Source of the DNA: Telmatactis stephensoni
Lineage: Eukaryota > Cnidaria > Anthozoa > Actiniaria > Isophelliidae
Direction: 5' to 3'
NCBI GenBank assembly: GCA_029948255.1
Contig: JALIZF010001915.1
Coordinates: 124,001 to 188,000, forward strand
DNA length: 64,000 nt
Within the stretch, counting starts at the first letter, position 1. Each line of letters opens with the position of its first letter. This document shows positions 10,601 through 22,221 of this stretch, piece by piece. Below the pieces are notes generated by a model, which saw only the letters and a program-made list of their open reading frames with translations, searched no databases and was not told where the DNA came from. The position numbers and the translations under genes were made by a program.

Positions 10601-12681
10601 ATCAATGTTTCAGATTGCCAACCATCTAGTACAGAATTTTATTTTAAGTTTTTTTTGTCAAAGAAAAAATGTTGGGTTTGGACAAAATGTCAGAGTATGT
10701 TTTTGAACTTACATGTACACGCAAGTTTATCTTTGTATGGACGGAATGAAATCTTGATGAAAGTTACCCATATCAAAATGTCTGAACTACATAACACTAC
10801 TAATACAGTAGGGCAAATGTCCCAACAGTAGAAACTTCTTAGCAAAATGCTCACTATTATTGAGCATTCTTAAAACATATATCACATGACACTATATATT
10901 TTTCTTTTCTCCTTAGATGATGTTGAATCCATCACCAAATCTCAGACCATCTGCCTCAAGTTTGATGCATAACCATATACTTTGCCCTCTGGCCAACAAA
11001 TCCAAGGTATGAATTTTCTTAGAGTATTATGTTATGTATGGCATTTATCAGAAGTGGTCTTAGGAGAAAGGTGCAGTAGGTTCACACCCCCTCCTGAGAT
11101 GACTTTGTGCCCTTCCTTGTTGACAGAGCAGTTTTCGAACCACGCCATACCATGACTGTGTCAGTACTGTAATGTGATTTGAAATTCCTGCCGTAACCGT
11201 GCCATGCAGTGACCATGCTGTTTTCCCAGTCATACAAAATCCACTCTACTTTTACAAAGAATCCTCTGTTCTATTATGCTGCACCATCTCTTGAAGGGTA
11301 ATCTTGCATCCCCCTCCCCTCCCCCTCCCCATCCCCCCAGGGATGATGTTGAAGATAATGCAATAAAGACATTTAAGGCAGATATGCAAAATGCACTGTA
11401 TTGTACCTAAATAGGCCTTTTACATCAATTGGTCATATGGTGTCTGCCATCCTGATGGGCAAAGTATACACTGGGGAATCAAAAACAAAAACAAGTCAAC
11501 TTGACTAGTTGGAATCCTTTTGTTTTTGAGGCTGTTACATGCTTTAATTTGCCTACCAGAATGGCAGATTTTGTACCATGTGACCAGTACGTTGATGCAA
11601 AAGTCCATTCTACAAGGTTGACACCCTTCGAAGGTGCTGATTGCAAAGGTGTTTGCTTTAGAAAGCACTTGCAGTGATCATTTTTACTCGCAGCAAAATA
11701 GATTTTATTCCCAACGGGTACTCATTAGCCCACTGCAAGTGCTTTCAGTGAGAACTGGAGAATGGCTTTAAGGCTATGAAAGGGTATTTACTCTAGTTAT
11801 GTGGGATCTGATTACAATGATATGTTATTGAAATGTTTTCCTTTTGTCAGGCTCAACTGAGAAAAGAATTGAATACCGAAAAATTTAAGAATGAGATTTT
11901 ATCAAGGTAAGATAGGGAACATACTGTAAGTTGTATTTTCTCAATTAAATGCAGGGCCACAAATCTACACTGGGTTCAAATAAAATAATGGGTCTACAAG
12001 GCTGAGTTTTAAATAAATGCCCCAAGCATCTAATCAAGAAAATATGACATTTGCTAAATGATCAAGTGCAAACAAGTCCCAGAATTTAAAAGGCCCCCAC
12101 TTTCTGCCCCACCTAGTCAAATGTTCTGTTGGAAAACTCTTTTGACTGGCTAGTCTACTTTATTTTCAAATGCTAGCCTCCCCCCCCCCCCCCCCCCCCT
12201 GCGCGCCTTTCAAGATGTTCCACAGTCCATGTTTTCTCACAGTTAAGGCCCAGTTCAGACGTCGAACTTTTGCCACGTCGAATCTAATAGTTGCATTTTT
12301 TAGATAAGTGCGGCTTCTGAACCAAATGAATTTGACAAATTTGATTCAAACTGAATTTTTCAATTTAACAATTAATCAAATTTGTCAAATACAATAGGTT
12401 CAGATGCCGCACTTCTCACCTACAAAATGCAACTATTAGATTCGACACGGCAAAAGTTCGACGTCTGAACTTGGCCTAACATGACTTGATACATGATTTT
12501 CACAGCCATGTTTATGGCTGTGAAAAAGCATGCTCAGCTTTGATGTGTAAACAATTGGTACTTTGTTTTTAGGGAATTGAAACAAGCACAGCAAAACATG
12601 GCCACTCAAAGTGTACCTAGAAACTCACGGGTTATAGGAAGCAAAGTTAACAGAAGTATGAGTCTAAGCGTCATCATGTAA
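2693..12681 (+). CDS. WEE1: Wee1-like protein kinase, 14 exons, complete
   Basis: Exons: 2693-3228, 3435-3510, 4701-4812, 5138-5195, 5593-5714, 6787-6933, 7830-7955, 8742-8827, 9750-9809, 9892-9941, 10485-10542, 10917-11006, 11851-11906, 12573-12681. These total 1686 nt (561 residues plus stop) and all phases agree. Wee1 adds inhibitory phosphate to the ATP-loop tyrosine of CDK1 and delays mitosis. The N-terminus is disordered, with Ser/Thr-Pro sites and the conserved Wee1 motif NVNPFTPD. Kinase features: glycine loop GSGQFGSV (227-234), ALK lysine at about 249, catalytic loop HMDIKPGN (Asp about 347), DLG in place of DFG (as is typical of Wee1), and [11 protein letters not shown] in the activation segment. 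A charged tail follows the kinase domain. The start is the first Met of exon 1. Introns carry several MITEs and a long pyrimidine tract. Confidence 0.93.
4371..4700 (+). repeat. Long (TTCC)n(TCCC)n(TTTC)n pyrimidine tract at an intron 3' end
   Basis: About 300 nt of almost pure C/T directly precede the acceptor of Wee1 exon 3 (exon starts at 4701). The blocks run TTCC, then TCCC (about 4491-4560), then TTCC, then TTTC (about 4587-4670). The tract doubles as an extreme polypyrimidine tract. The open frames through it encode only L/P/S/F repeats and are not genes. Confidence 0.9.
5359..5501. mobile_element. MITE, family with GTCGTTTTCGTATGAGTGGG ends
   Basis: An inverted repeat starting TAGAGTCGTTTTCGTATGAG closes at ACGACTCTA (5501), inside Wee1 intron 4. 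The inner part is rich in ACGGT words. Related copies lie at about 11123-11249, 19981-20140 and 47668-47750. The ends are compatible with a TA target. No coding capacity. Confidence 0.7.
6185..6472. mobile_element. Palindromic MITE in Wee1 intron 5
   Basis: Left arm (CCAAGAGACCATAATACTAA through GACTAAGGCTATTTTTAGTA) and right arm (TACTAAAAATAGCCTTAGTC through GTCTCTTGG) are imperfect inverted copies around a spacer of about 45 nt near 6320-6365. A short related fragment (ATGGTCTCTTGG) occurs near 19878. Target duplication unclear. Confidence 0.65.
7513..7775. mobile_element. Dispersed repeat carrying CACATTTTGACRTCA, copy 1
   Basis: In Wee1 intron 6. It shares ordered blocks with about 21385-21730 and 53485-53800: CTCTGATTGGTCG, TTTCAATAAATATTATATAA, TGTACTCTAAT and an inverted pair AATGTGGTGAGAACAA / GTTCTCACCACATT. 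Here the internal CRE-like word has decayed to TGACATCA. Non-coding. Confidence 0.65.
8410..8662. mobile_element. MITE with ACTCGCGAAGATATGAA subterminal word, copy 1
   Basis: In Wee1 intron 7. The ends GGAAAGAGCACGTCGAAATTAG and CTAATTTTAACAATGCTCTTTCC are inverted, with further inner inverted blocks (TCAAACTTC and GAAGTTTGA). A related copy lies at about 59923-60233. Non-coding. Confidence 0.65.
9175..9409. mobile_element. MITE with AGGGAGCTTAAGCA termini
   Basis: In Wee1 intron 8. AGGGAGCTTAAGCACGAGAC at 9175 is inverted at 9409, flanked by AAT on both sides (9172-9174, 9410-9412); read one base inward, the flanks are TA. A fragment with AGAGAGCTTAAGCA near 60611 may be a relative. The antisense open frame through it is not a gene. 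Confidence 0.7.
10079..10376. mobile_element. MITE with TTACTGCAATTTTC termini
   Basis: TTACTGCAATTTTCAAAATC at the left is matched by GAAAATTGCAGTAA at the right end. The element lies in Wee1 intron 10, about 110 bp before exon 11. Inner sequence is AT-rich and non-coding. Confidence 0.65.
11123..11249. mobile_element. MITE related to 5359-5501, decayed copy
   Basis: In Wee1 intron 12. It keeps the family words GTTTTCGAAC..., CATGACTGTGTCAGTACTGT, CCTGCCGTAACCGTGCC and the ending CATACAAAATCCACTCTA. It is more diverged than the copy at 5359. Confidence 0.55.
12245..12480. mobile_element. Foldback MITE with GGCCCAGTTCAGACGTCGAA ends
   Basis: In Wee1 intron 13. The left arm reads through GTTCAGACGTCGAACTTTTG and TCTAATAGTTGCATTTT; the right arm returns these as inverted copies, ending GACGTCTGAACTTGGCCTAAC. 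The palindrome extends to near its centre (about 12350). Non-coding. Confidence 0.8.
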
Positions 12682-13936
12682 TGCAAAAAGACCTGTTCCT
12701 GTCCAAGATGCTCCTCACTTAATACAGTCAATTCTGCAGTAACAGACCACTTCCTTACTGTGCTACTTGTAGTTGTTCAAAAATGTGTGTCCAGGATCCC
12801 ATTTTGATTAAGCATACTATACATGTTGTTGTATTTCAAAGAGCATCTATAAGTATGCAGTAACAAACCACTTCCTCATCTGTACTACATGTAGGTGTCC
12901 AAAAATGGGTGTGTCCAGGATCCCATTTTAATTTAGCATACTATACATGTTGATGAATGCCAAAGAGCATCTATAAGTTTGCTGAAAATGAGTACTTTCT
13001 TAGTTATAGGGATAACTCTCTTTCCATATGAATAGCTGTGTTCTTGGCTATGCAGTAGACCAGTTTTCAAATTACTTGATTTCGAAGCTAGAGTGATTAC
13101 ACTTAACCCATGAAATTGTACTAAATAATGCAAAAAAGCACTTTTAAACAATGGAAAACAAAGGATTTTGTACCATTTAGTACTGTTTAGACTTTGTACT
13201 TTTTCCTGGGTTAAGTACGATCACACTAGCATGGGTAAAACAAAAGATTTGAATTAGCCTTGGTATCAAGCAAATTTTGAAAGAGGTCTATATCCTAACA
13301 TCTCTACAAATATTACTGTTTTCTCTATGAGTATGATTTAAAACCATTTCTCAAACTTATTTTTATATTCATGAGAAATTTAAAACATTCTTTTGGGAGT
13401 CGCACTCAACACTCAGTTTTTACACTTGATGTATCATGGCTGTATTCTATGAATTAAGGATACATAAACATTATATTTAGTTGTAAGACAAAATTGAGGT
13501 GCATTGTCAAAGTTTTTACCAAAAAAAACGTGTATCCTCAAAATATGTGGTAAATTTTTCTTCCATGAGTTATGACTTCCAGTAAGATTTCAAGATTTCC
13601 ATGGATGTTTAGATTTTACAACTTTCTTCTCCATTGAATATTTTAGCATGTGAAATAAACTCATAATTGTAAATACTAACTTTAGGCTGGCTTCAATTTG
13701 ATAAAGGGAGCCTGATATTTTATTATTTTCAATTTTTTATCTTTTTAGATATTTGTAATAAAGTTCTAGTCTTTAAATCATTTATAGTTGTAGTTGTTTC
13801 TTATTATTAAATTGTTCCAGAGCAAAAGATATTTTATTGTAGTATGAAAATAAAGAGAAATTTATGATAAATCAATGTTTATTATTCTTGTTTCAGTTCC
13901 TGGTCATTTTCCATTTAAGATAGAAATATAAAACGG
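12682..13936 (+). other. Wee1 3' flank and putative 3' UTR
   Basis: No gene seen. Candidate poly(A) signals AATAAA occur at 13654-13659 and 13757-13762. The stretch also holds a local duplication (words ACCACTTCCT and GTGTCCAGGATCCCATTTT repeated about 135 bp apart near 12740-12935) and a MITE at 13090-13231. Confidence 0.5.
13090..13231. mobile_element. MITE with GTGATCRCACTTAACCC ends, copy 1
   Basis: Ends AGTGATTACACTTAACCCAT and GGGTTAAGTACGATCACACT are inverted. Related copies at about 37725-37853 and 63391-63532 share the middle words TTTTCCATTGTTTAATA and TTTAGCTAGTACA. Short, non-coding, present in both genic and intergenic DNA. Confidence 0.7.
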
Positions 13937-15936
13937 GTGCGCGTACTGTGTGCAGATTTAGAGTACGAGGGGATTGATCAGAACACGAGAGAAGTGTTAA
14001 GGTGGCTCGACCCAATTTTCAAGTAGAGCTACCAATCGTCTTTGAGTGAAAACTATTTTTTCATGAGCAGTCTAATAGTAAATTACATATTACACCCTTA
14101 CCAGACAAAGATCAAAGTTTATGATGACGTATGTTATATGGAGATCGGCGCTATTATGGCGACGCCTTAAAAGAATTCCCCTTTTTACACATTCTCGAGT
14201 TTAATGAGTTCTAGGCTTATTCTTGAAAAATGCTCTTGTGATCTTGTAGTTAACATCATTGCCTTTAGCTCTAGCGAATTAAATCAAATTCTGAGAGAGC
14301 GTTTTCGAAATATCATCGATGAGAGATTTTAACTGCAAAAATCGAGCGTAAACAAAACAACTTTTTAAATCTCCTACAATTAAAAAGAAAGTAGCACATC
14401 TAAGTTAATTTTTCATCTCAAATTGTTGTAAAGATATCAAATTTGGCTGCCGAAAGAGACGAGAGAAATCACATTAATTGATATTGAGAAAAGTGAGCCG
14501 AACTCATGTATATGGACATGCTGAATTTGCTTCTGTTGCCCAAATTTCGCTCTATTGTTACATAAACTGCAATACTTAAAGATCCCTTCGATAAATATTG
14601 TTTAAAAATTAGTATGGTTTAGTTTAGGTAATAGTTGATATGATATAGCGTTTTCAAATTCATTGAATCATTTTACGGCTGTAAAATATTTGCCTCAAAT
14701 CAGTATATTTTTCAGCCGGATACAGTGGTCGACAGCTCATTAATGCATGATGAAGCTCCTTTGTTTTAGTTTGTCGTGTTTTCATGCATTCCAACACTTG
14801 GTGCAAATTACGGAACGCTTCATTACCTTCCGAGCACTCTTCCGAAATATGGTAATTGCTAAAACTAAATATACATAAGAATGCCAAAAAGGAAAGAAAC
14901 TTTTTGTCACACAACTGCAGATGGAAACTCGTCAAAAGCAGAATCATGGGGAGACAAAGTAAAAATAGAATGATGTGCTGACATGCTGCAAAGAAATGTA
15001 CAGTTAAAAAGTTTCTTTCTAGCGATTACCATATCTCGGAAGAGTGATCGGAAAGTATTGAAACGTTCCGCAATTTGCATCAGGTGCTAGAATGCACGAA
15101 AACATGACAAACTAAAACAAAAGAGCTACATCATGCATTAATGAGCTGTGAAAAATATACTGATTTGAGGCTAATATTTTACAGCCGTAAAATGATTCAA
15201 TGAATTTGAAAACGCTATATCATATCAACTATTACCTAAACTAAACCATACTAATTTTTAAACAATATTTATCGAAGGGATCTTTAAGTATTGCAGTTTA
15301 TGTAACAATAGAGCGAAATTTGGGCAACAGAAGCAAATTCAGCATGTCCATATACATGAGTTCGGCTCACTTTTCTCAATATCAATTAATGTGATTTCTC
15401 TCGTCTCTTTCGGCAGCCAAATTTGATATCTTTATAACAATTTGAGATGAAAAATTAACTTAGATGTGCTACTTTCTTTTTAATTGTAGGAGATTTAAAA
15501 AGTTGTTTTGTTTACGCTCGATTTTTGCAGTTAAAATCTCTCATCGATGATATTTCGAAAACGCTCTCTCAGAATTTGATTTAATTCGCTAGAGCTAAAG
15601 GCAATGAAGTTAACTACAAGATCACAAGAGCATTTTTCAAGAATAAGCCTAGAACTCATTAAATTCGAGAATGTGTAAAAAGGGGAATTCTTTTAAGGCG
15701 TCGCCATAATAGCGCCGATCTCCATATAACATACGTCATCATAAACTTTGATCTTTGTCTGGTAAGGGTGTAATATGTAATTTACTATCAGACTGCTCAT
15801 GAACACACAGTTTTCACTCAAAGACGACTGGTAGCTCTACTTGAAAATTGGGTCGAGCCACCTTAAGAGAAGCACGAGGCGTAGCCAAGTGCTCTAAATC
15901 TGCACACAGCACAGCGATCAAATTTTCTATTTACTC
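13937..15936. mobile_element. Outer palindromic element interrupted by the TTAA foldback
   Basis: Outside the TTAA element the flanks are themselves inverted: CTGTGTGCAGATTTAGAG on the left (about 13948-13965) and CTCTAAATCTGCACACAG on the right (about 15892-15909), with weaker similarity out to about 13920 and 15935. With the insert removed, the TTAA target lies at the dyad of this older palindrome. Confidence 0.6.
14001..15862. mobile_element. Giant foldback transposon, 1.86 kb, TTAA target duplication
   Basis: The sequence starts GGTGGCTCGACCCAATTTTC at 14001 and ends with its reverse complement at 15862, flanked by TTAA on both sides (13997-14000, 15863-15866). The arms are about 0.9 kb each (left to about 14907, right from about 15004) and highly similar, with small indels and a spacer of about 100 bp. 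TTAA targets are typical of piggyBac and Kolobok elements. No transposase is encoded; the minus-strand frame at 14660-14947 is just arm sequence. Confidence 0.88.
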
Positions 15937-17484
15937 GTGCCCAGGCCTTTAGGCCGGGAACGAGTTATAAAATGCAACTGTTTTTTTTCCTGTGTTCGTC
16001 TCGAGAATGCAGCATTCTTGCGCAATCGGTCACGTGTTACACCCTGATTGGTTAAGAACGTAAAAAACAATGCCCCTCATTCATCACCTCCGTAGTGAAC
16101 GCCAGCGAGGAACTTTAGGAATGCAACATGGCCGACTACAAAGAAAATAGCTTTCAGAGACAGGCTTTTCCTGGAGTGGCACAATGTAATTTGGAGCTTT
16201 TAACTCGAGAAATACCTATATACTTATAAGAGCTTCAGAATGGGCTGTTATTTTGAGCTTCATCTCCAATAGTTTGACCAAATATCGAACTCTCAATGGA
16301 GTACTTGAAAACTGAAGCTCTCGCGACTCGGAGGAATTCCTTTGAGCTGGAAATCTACGAATTTCTCACCCTACATGTTGCTAAACGAACGCATATAGAG
16401 GCAAGTCAATTATATTTTTCATTCAAGCATTCGAGAGATCTTGAGACGTTTTTGTAATGAATTTTAACACAATTCTGGCCAGACAATTTATTTATATATT
16501 TTCATGGAACCAAGGCTCTATTTGACCTGATGCGTTTGGTCACGTAATAGATAAAACATCTGAAACATGAACGAAAAAATACACGATTTGTTATTGTGTC
16601 AAAAGCGTCGTTGTAGAAGTTTTTACAGCAAACACTTGAGATATATAGTGAAATAAAAAGTTGACTAAACTGGTATATTTTTGCATGTTGGAGATATCTA
16701 ATACCATGCATGATAATAGAGGGACAGAGGCAAACACTAAGCTGCTGACAGACAAATTGACTAATCAGATATTCTTTAAAGAGGTCAAAAATGGTCTATA
16801 TTATGTTACGGTTAAGTGAAGAATGCGTGAAACGGCTCGGGGAAGAGTACGAACGGGGCCGGACCTTGAAGCCTCTCCTCCCAGGGCACGAGTGAACGCA
16901 CGTGTGCGTCTAGTTCTTTTATAAAATACAAATTATTTGGAAAAACCGGGAAAGATTCCACCCAAGTGCGTCACGGCCTGGTTCATTGTTAATTTCAGTG
17001 AAAATTTGATTTAATGATTGTAGCTCAGCCTTTGTCTGAAATCAGTGAAATTTCTCCAGATATTTGTTTTCATCATGGCCAATCCCCTTACTGTAACATC
17101 TGACTTTGTGAAAAAATTTATCACGTGCCTGTCAATTTGGAATATTTAACTATATCTTTAGTAGGGTTCATACTTACCTTGAAAAGTCTGAGAATTCTGG
17201 GAGATTTTTTCATTTAGTCAGATAAATTTTATAAATCTAACGTCAGGAAATTTTGGTTTAGGAAGGTCAAGCAACCCTGTTAGTAGCTTGGCTTGCCTGC
17301 AAAATTCCATAAACCTAAAGCATTTTATGTTGGCGTTAAAAGTTAGTGGAAAATAGAAATTGTTCTATTATTTGTTTGCCCTCAATAAAAGTTAAAAAAT
17401 GCAGTTTTTATACCTAGAAAGTGAAAGACTACGTACAATGAAAGCATAGATTGAAACTTGATTATTTATGGAAAGGATCAATTA
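15937..17484. other. Intergenic, no gene seen
   Basis: Holds a small hairpin (CCCAGGCCTTTAGGCCGGG near 15940), an inverted pair ACTCGTGCCC (about 15934) and GGGCACGAGT (about 16884) that may bound a decayed element, and otherwise AT-rich sequence without coding signals. Confidence 0.5.
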
Positions 17485-17568
17485 TGACGTCACTATTACC
17501 GCAGTGACGTCATACATATCAGTGACGTCATACATATCAATGACGTCACTTGTAAATCAGTGACGTCA
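17485..17568. promoter_or_regulatory. Array of five perfect CRE sites (TGACGTCA)
   Basis: TGACGTCA occurs at 17485, 17505, 17523, 17541 and 17561 (start positions), spaced 20, 18, 18 and 20 bp, ending 36 bp before the proposed ATG at 17605. The spacers are partly repeated (CATACATATCA). CRE palindromes are bound by CREB/ATF/CREM-type bZIP dimers. Such a dense array next to a start codon is likely a promoter, although origin by tandem duplication of a 18-20-bp unit is also visible. Confidence 0.7.
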
Positions 17569-17604
17569 TCTACCATTTTGATTTTTAAAGCGCGGCGTAC
17601 AAGA

Positions 17605-20600
17605 ATGCCTGAAATGGCTGCGCTGAAATCACCTATGATGGACCAGTGGATGCAGCAATTTTCCCCAACTTTCTTGTCATCGGATCTTTTCCATCCTGGT
17701 TGGGTCAAAGAACACGAGATTCTTGCTTCTGCGTAAGTTCTTGAAAATTCGGTTTTTACGCTTTGTTTTACTTGTTTTAATTGTTCTGACACAAGACCTA
17801 GCGCGCGCAAGCTTGACTGAAAAAAGCGCTAGCTTCGATTCGGCACATGACGCACATAGTGCGCGCAGATCCTTCCGTCAATAATATATTTAGATCAAAT
17901 GAAAAACACGTTCTGTGAAAAGAAAGTGAAGAAAGTGTATGCATGTAATAAGGCTTTCGAAAAACGAACAGGAGACGCGTTTTCTATATATATGCGTGCT
18001 ACTTAAAGCACAGTTGCAATATGAGATTCTAATTCTATGTTTTTGGAACCGATGTGCACGTACGCTTCACAGTCGTAAAGAAGACATTTGTGTATATTAT
18101 TGTGAGCAAGCCTTACGTCTTTTCACAGCGCATGCTAAATCAACTAGTATCTAACTTTTGCAAAAGTTAATTAGAAAGATCGTGAAAGCTGGCAATAAAA
18201 CGATGAAAACTGGTCCGCAAAAGAAATCATCACAAGATGGTGTTTCCACTGAAAAGTTTCATTTTCTAATTTCTTCAATATCGTTCACCTCTTCATCAGT
18301 GTGTTTTTTAACAGTTTAGGTTCAAGAAAAGAGAATTTCTGGGGCAATAATTCATCTAAATATGGTGGTATAGGAAAACTACCAGTTTTAAAAACAAGTG
18401 AAGACGTCAATAGTAGAAGCCATAGGCACTACTCTAGTGGAATACACAGTTTGTAAGTTGAAAATGTGATTCTCGTTCTCACTTATTTTATTTCTCCTTG
18501 TTGCTTAATTGTCTTTAAATTTTTTTGCCCATCTCCTCCTCCCTACACTTTTCTTGTTCTTCTGCCTCAAGGCCTGGCCACATATATAGTGCAGCTTTTT
18601 CCGGCTCCAGAATTACGCGCTACACTGTGCATGTTGCACCGTGTGTTCATCCCTGCACTGTTGCGCGTAACGACAGTTGACGGTTTATTAGGATCGATCG
18701 AATTCTACTTCTGCGACATTTCCTGAAAACATTGCATGGATGGACACACGGTGCAACACGATTTTGCAGGAAATGCTGCATCGTGTGTCCGGGACTTCAG
18801 TGTTGCGCGCAATGTTTCTCATAAAGATTCAAGGAAAATTGCTTCGTGTATCCTGGCTTTTAAGGTGCGGTAATACGAGCAAAATGGTTCATATTGTTCC
18901 CATAACAATGTTGTGTTTGCAAGTTGCAGAGCAATGTTGCTCGTATTACCGCCCCGCGCGCAACTTGTCACGCAACGAAAAGCAATTTTGCAGGTTGCTG
19001 CTACTTGTTACAAAAAGTAGAAAGTGGTTCTACTTTGTGCAACAAATTTTCGCAACCTGCAACATCGATTTTGTTGCGTGACAAGTTAATTGCGCGCGGG
19101 GCGGTAATACGAGCTAGCATCGCTCTACAACTACTTGCAACGCAACAACTGATGTTGCGCGACAAGTTGCACGATTTTGTTGCTCGTATTACCGCACCTT
19201 CAGTGTACCCGCCTTCCACTGAAGTATCTCTGTTGCATTCCCTTCCTTAGTCTATCATCATCTAGTGGTGATATGAACGGACAAATCAGGAATCACGAAC
19301 CAGATCTAGATAAACCCGTACAGGACCAACAAAAAAGCTTTCTTGAAATTCTCAAAATCGATCAAGATCAAGGACAGTTGGAAATTTCAATATTCTTGGA
19401 TTGCAATCATTCCAAGGAAAGTGTATCAAACAAAAGACATGCATGACAACCATGTCTTTTGTTCAATTGCAATCCATTCTCCTGGGAATGTTTGCAATGA
19501 AGAATTCCACTATATATAATCTCAAATCACGACTGCGATTCAATTCGCTGGCTACAAAATACTAAGTCAGTTTTTTGTTAATTTAGCCGATTAGCGGTAC
19601 TACTTGCCACACCCTGTTTGAGTGTCCAAACAATGTCTAGTAATGTCAATCGACCAATGTATTTTTCTTCAGTGAAATTGCTTCCCAACCTGGTGTTTTT
19701 ACAACAACATCTCCAAAGGAAGACTTCACATTCAAATCGTAAGTATCAGTTCTTGAGTTCCACATTCCCTTATATACTTATATACTTGTCTATTAAAAAA
19801 CCTGCGGCACGGACGTAAGCTGTATATATGGTGATTATCTCAGGAACTAGGTTAAACCAAGAGTCAATGATAGTATTATGGTCTCTTGGTTAAACCTGGA
19901 ATCAAAAGTACATTTAAGATGGTACGTAGAGCAGTTGGATCGTCTGACTGTAAAAATAGTCCGTCTTATTGCGCACGCGATAGAGCACTTTCGGTATGAG
20001 TATGAAACGGACCGCGCCGTGTCATGACCGTGTCAGTGCCGTGATCGATGTCTACAGAATCATTAGAAATTTCTGGTGCCGTAACAGTGCCGTACCGTGA
20101 CGACCATGCTGTGTTTTCATACTCATACGAAATCTACTATAAGTGTGTCTTTACGTTTTGATAACGCTAAGAAACGGCACAGCGCGCACCACGAAAACTG
20201 CATGTTCTATGATGCCGTTAATGCTAGTAACGTGTTACGTTCCCTACTCATAAGCAATTTATTTGTTCTGCTAAGCAACTCTAAAGTCGCTGCGGCATGG
20301 AGCAAGTGTAGCTCAGTTGTATTTGTTAGTGCGCGGCTTTCTGAAGCGAGTGGTCCGAGTTTAATTCCCAATTCAATCACCTCACACTTGTTTCGACTTC
20401 TTTCCTTTCCGTGTAGCTTTAAGCAGCTTTAAATATCCTAAAAACGGAGCACTGATTTCCATCTTTCCAGATGGGGTAAAGAGTGCGCCGTTGGCTTCCT
20501 GGGAGACCGGCGTTCAGCTAAAGGAACTACTGACGTTAAATAAAGTGCTCTTACCTTTATCTTTATTAGCTGCAGCAAGCTATGGCACGTGGATATCAGA

Positions 20601-22188
20601 TCGTATTGCTATGTTGCTCTTTCAGGTATTCTCGAGATGAATTCGAAAAGTCTGCACCTGACCATTCGATTCAAGGTCCATACACAAGTCATATTAGTAG
20701 ATTTGAAGTTTTTCCGCGATTTGATCCTGGACGAACTGAATGTGATGGTAAGTCTGGTCCAGTGGCTAGTGTATGTTATCAAATCAATGTGATATTTTAT
20801 ACAGTAGCCTAGCTGCCTTTACTCACATAAGCACGTGTGTACCTCCAGGGTCCGCTATAGCCCTTTGCAAAATGAAATCACGCAAAAATATTTGGTCTTT
20901 TCACATGTCACGGATAATTACTCTTTCATGTTCACAAAAAATCAAAAGTTACTTTCACGTAGCCGCAAAAAGATTTTAGACCTTACATCACGTTTTCACG
21001 GCAAAATAAATCAGCCATCACGTTTCACGCAAAATGTATAGGGGACCCTCTACCTCAGATGCTGGAAATTTAATAAAGAACAGAACAGAGCAGAGCATAG
21101 AGCAGAACAGATCAAACAGAGGGGACCAAAAAACAGAGCCGAACTCTAGAACAGAGCAGAGCAGATCAAAATAGAGCAGACCAAAAACAGAGCCGAACTC
21201 TAGAACAGAGCAGAGCAGATCAAAATAAAGCAGATCAAAAACAGAGCCGAACTCTAGAACAGAGCAGAAAGCTGTAAATAGTATAGTGAATGACATGTCA
21301 TGCCTGTCGTTTAACTGTGGGAGGTATTCATTGAGAATTGTACTGTGCGTACCCCTGAAAAATTTCTGGATGCGACACTGTTATATATAATATTTGGTGT
21401 ATTACGCGCGCTTTGATTGGTCGGGTGTGTGATTACAATACACAATTTGCACGCATACATGACCAACCGAACGACCGAACGACTAATTGAGTGACCGACT
21501 GACTGATCGATCGTATTATGGCGTCATTGAATCTTAGGTGGGCACTGAATGGTCGTAATGTTTCAATGAATATTATATAAAACAAATAAATTCGATTTAC
21601 GAGGGTCTGTACTCTAATAGATGCACAAGATTCATCTTTTTCTCGTGGCGTCCTCACCACATTTTGACGTCATCAGTGCATCTATTAGAGTACAAACGCA
21701 CGGATAATTGAATCTATTTGTTAAATATACAGTTCAGATAAAACTAAGGGTCGGCTTACACACACTACTAAGGAGGGACTAGCTAACCACATACCTGAAC
21801 ACATGGCTGTGTATGTTTTTTTTGCATCTGATTGTCGTTCTTGACATGAAGGTAACTTTTAAGGCCAGCGACACACGATACAATTTTTCTTGAAATTGTT
21901 TTTGCAACTGCGCGCAACACAGAGTTGCACGTACCGCGCATGTCCATCCATCGGCAACAGTTGCAGTTGCAGGTTTACGATCGAGTTCTGCTTAATTTTG
22001 TAACTTTTTTGTGACGTTACGCGCAACATTGCAGAGGTGGATACATGGTGTATCTGTGTTGCGCACAATGTTGTAGAAAACGATGCATCGCGTGTGTCAG
22101 ACGTTTATTAACTTCTATTCCTTAAAAAATGTTGACTGACTAACAAACCGACCGACCGACCAACCGACCGACCGACTAACTGACTGAC

Positions 22189-22221
<33 letters not shown>

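Noticed and set aside
14660..14947. 95-codon minus-strand frame
   Set aside because: Lies inside an arm of the TTAA foldback element and is repeated inverted in the other arm.
18740..19250. Several overlapping frames on both strands with similar peptides
   Set aside because: They arise from the palindromic MITE at 18861-19200, whose arms translate alike in both directions.
20589..20792. Alternative open frame of exon 5 of the unknown gene (SLHLTIRFKVHTQVILVDLK)
   Set aside because: Its phase cannot be joined to the long real frame of exon 7 through the 26-nt exon 6; the other frame joins exactly.
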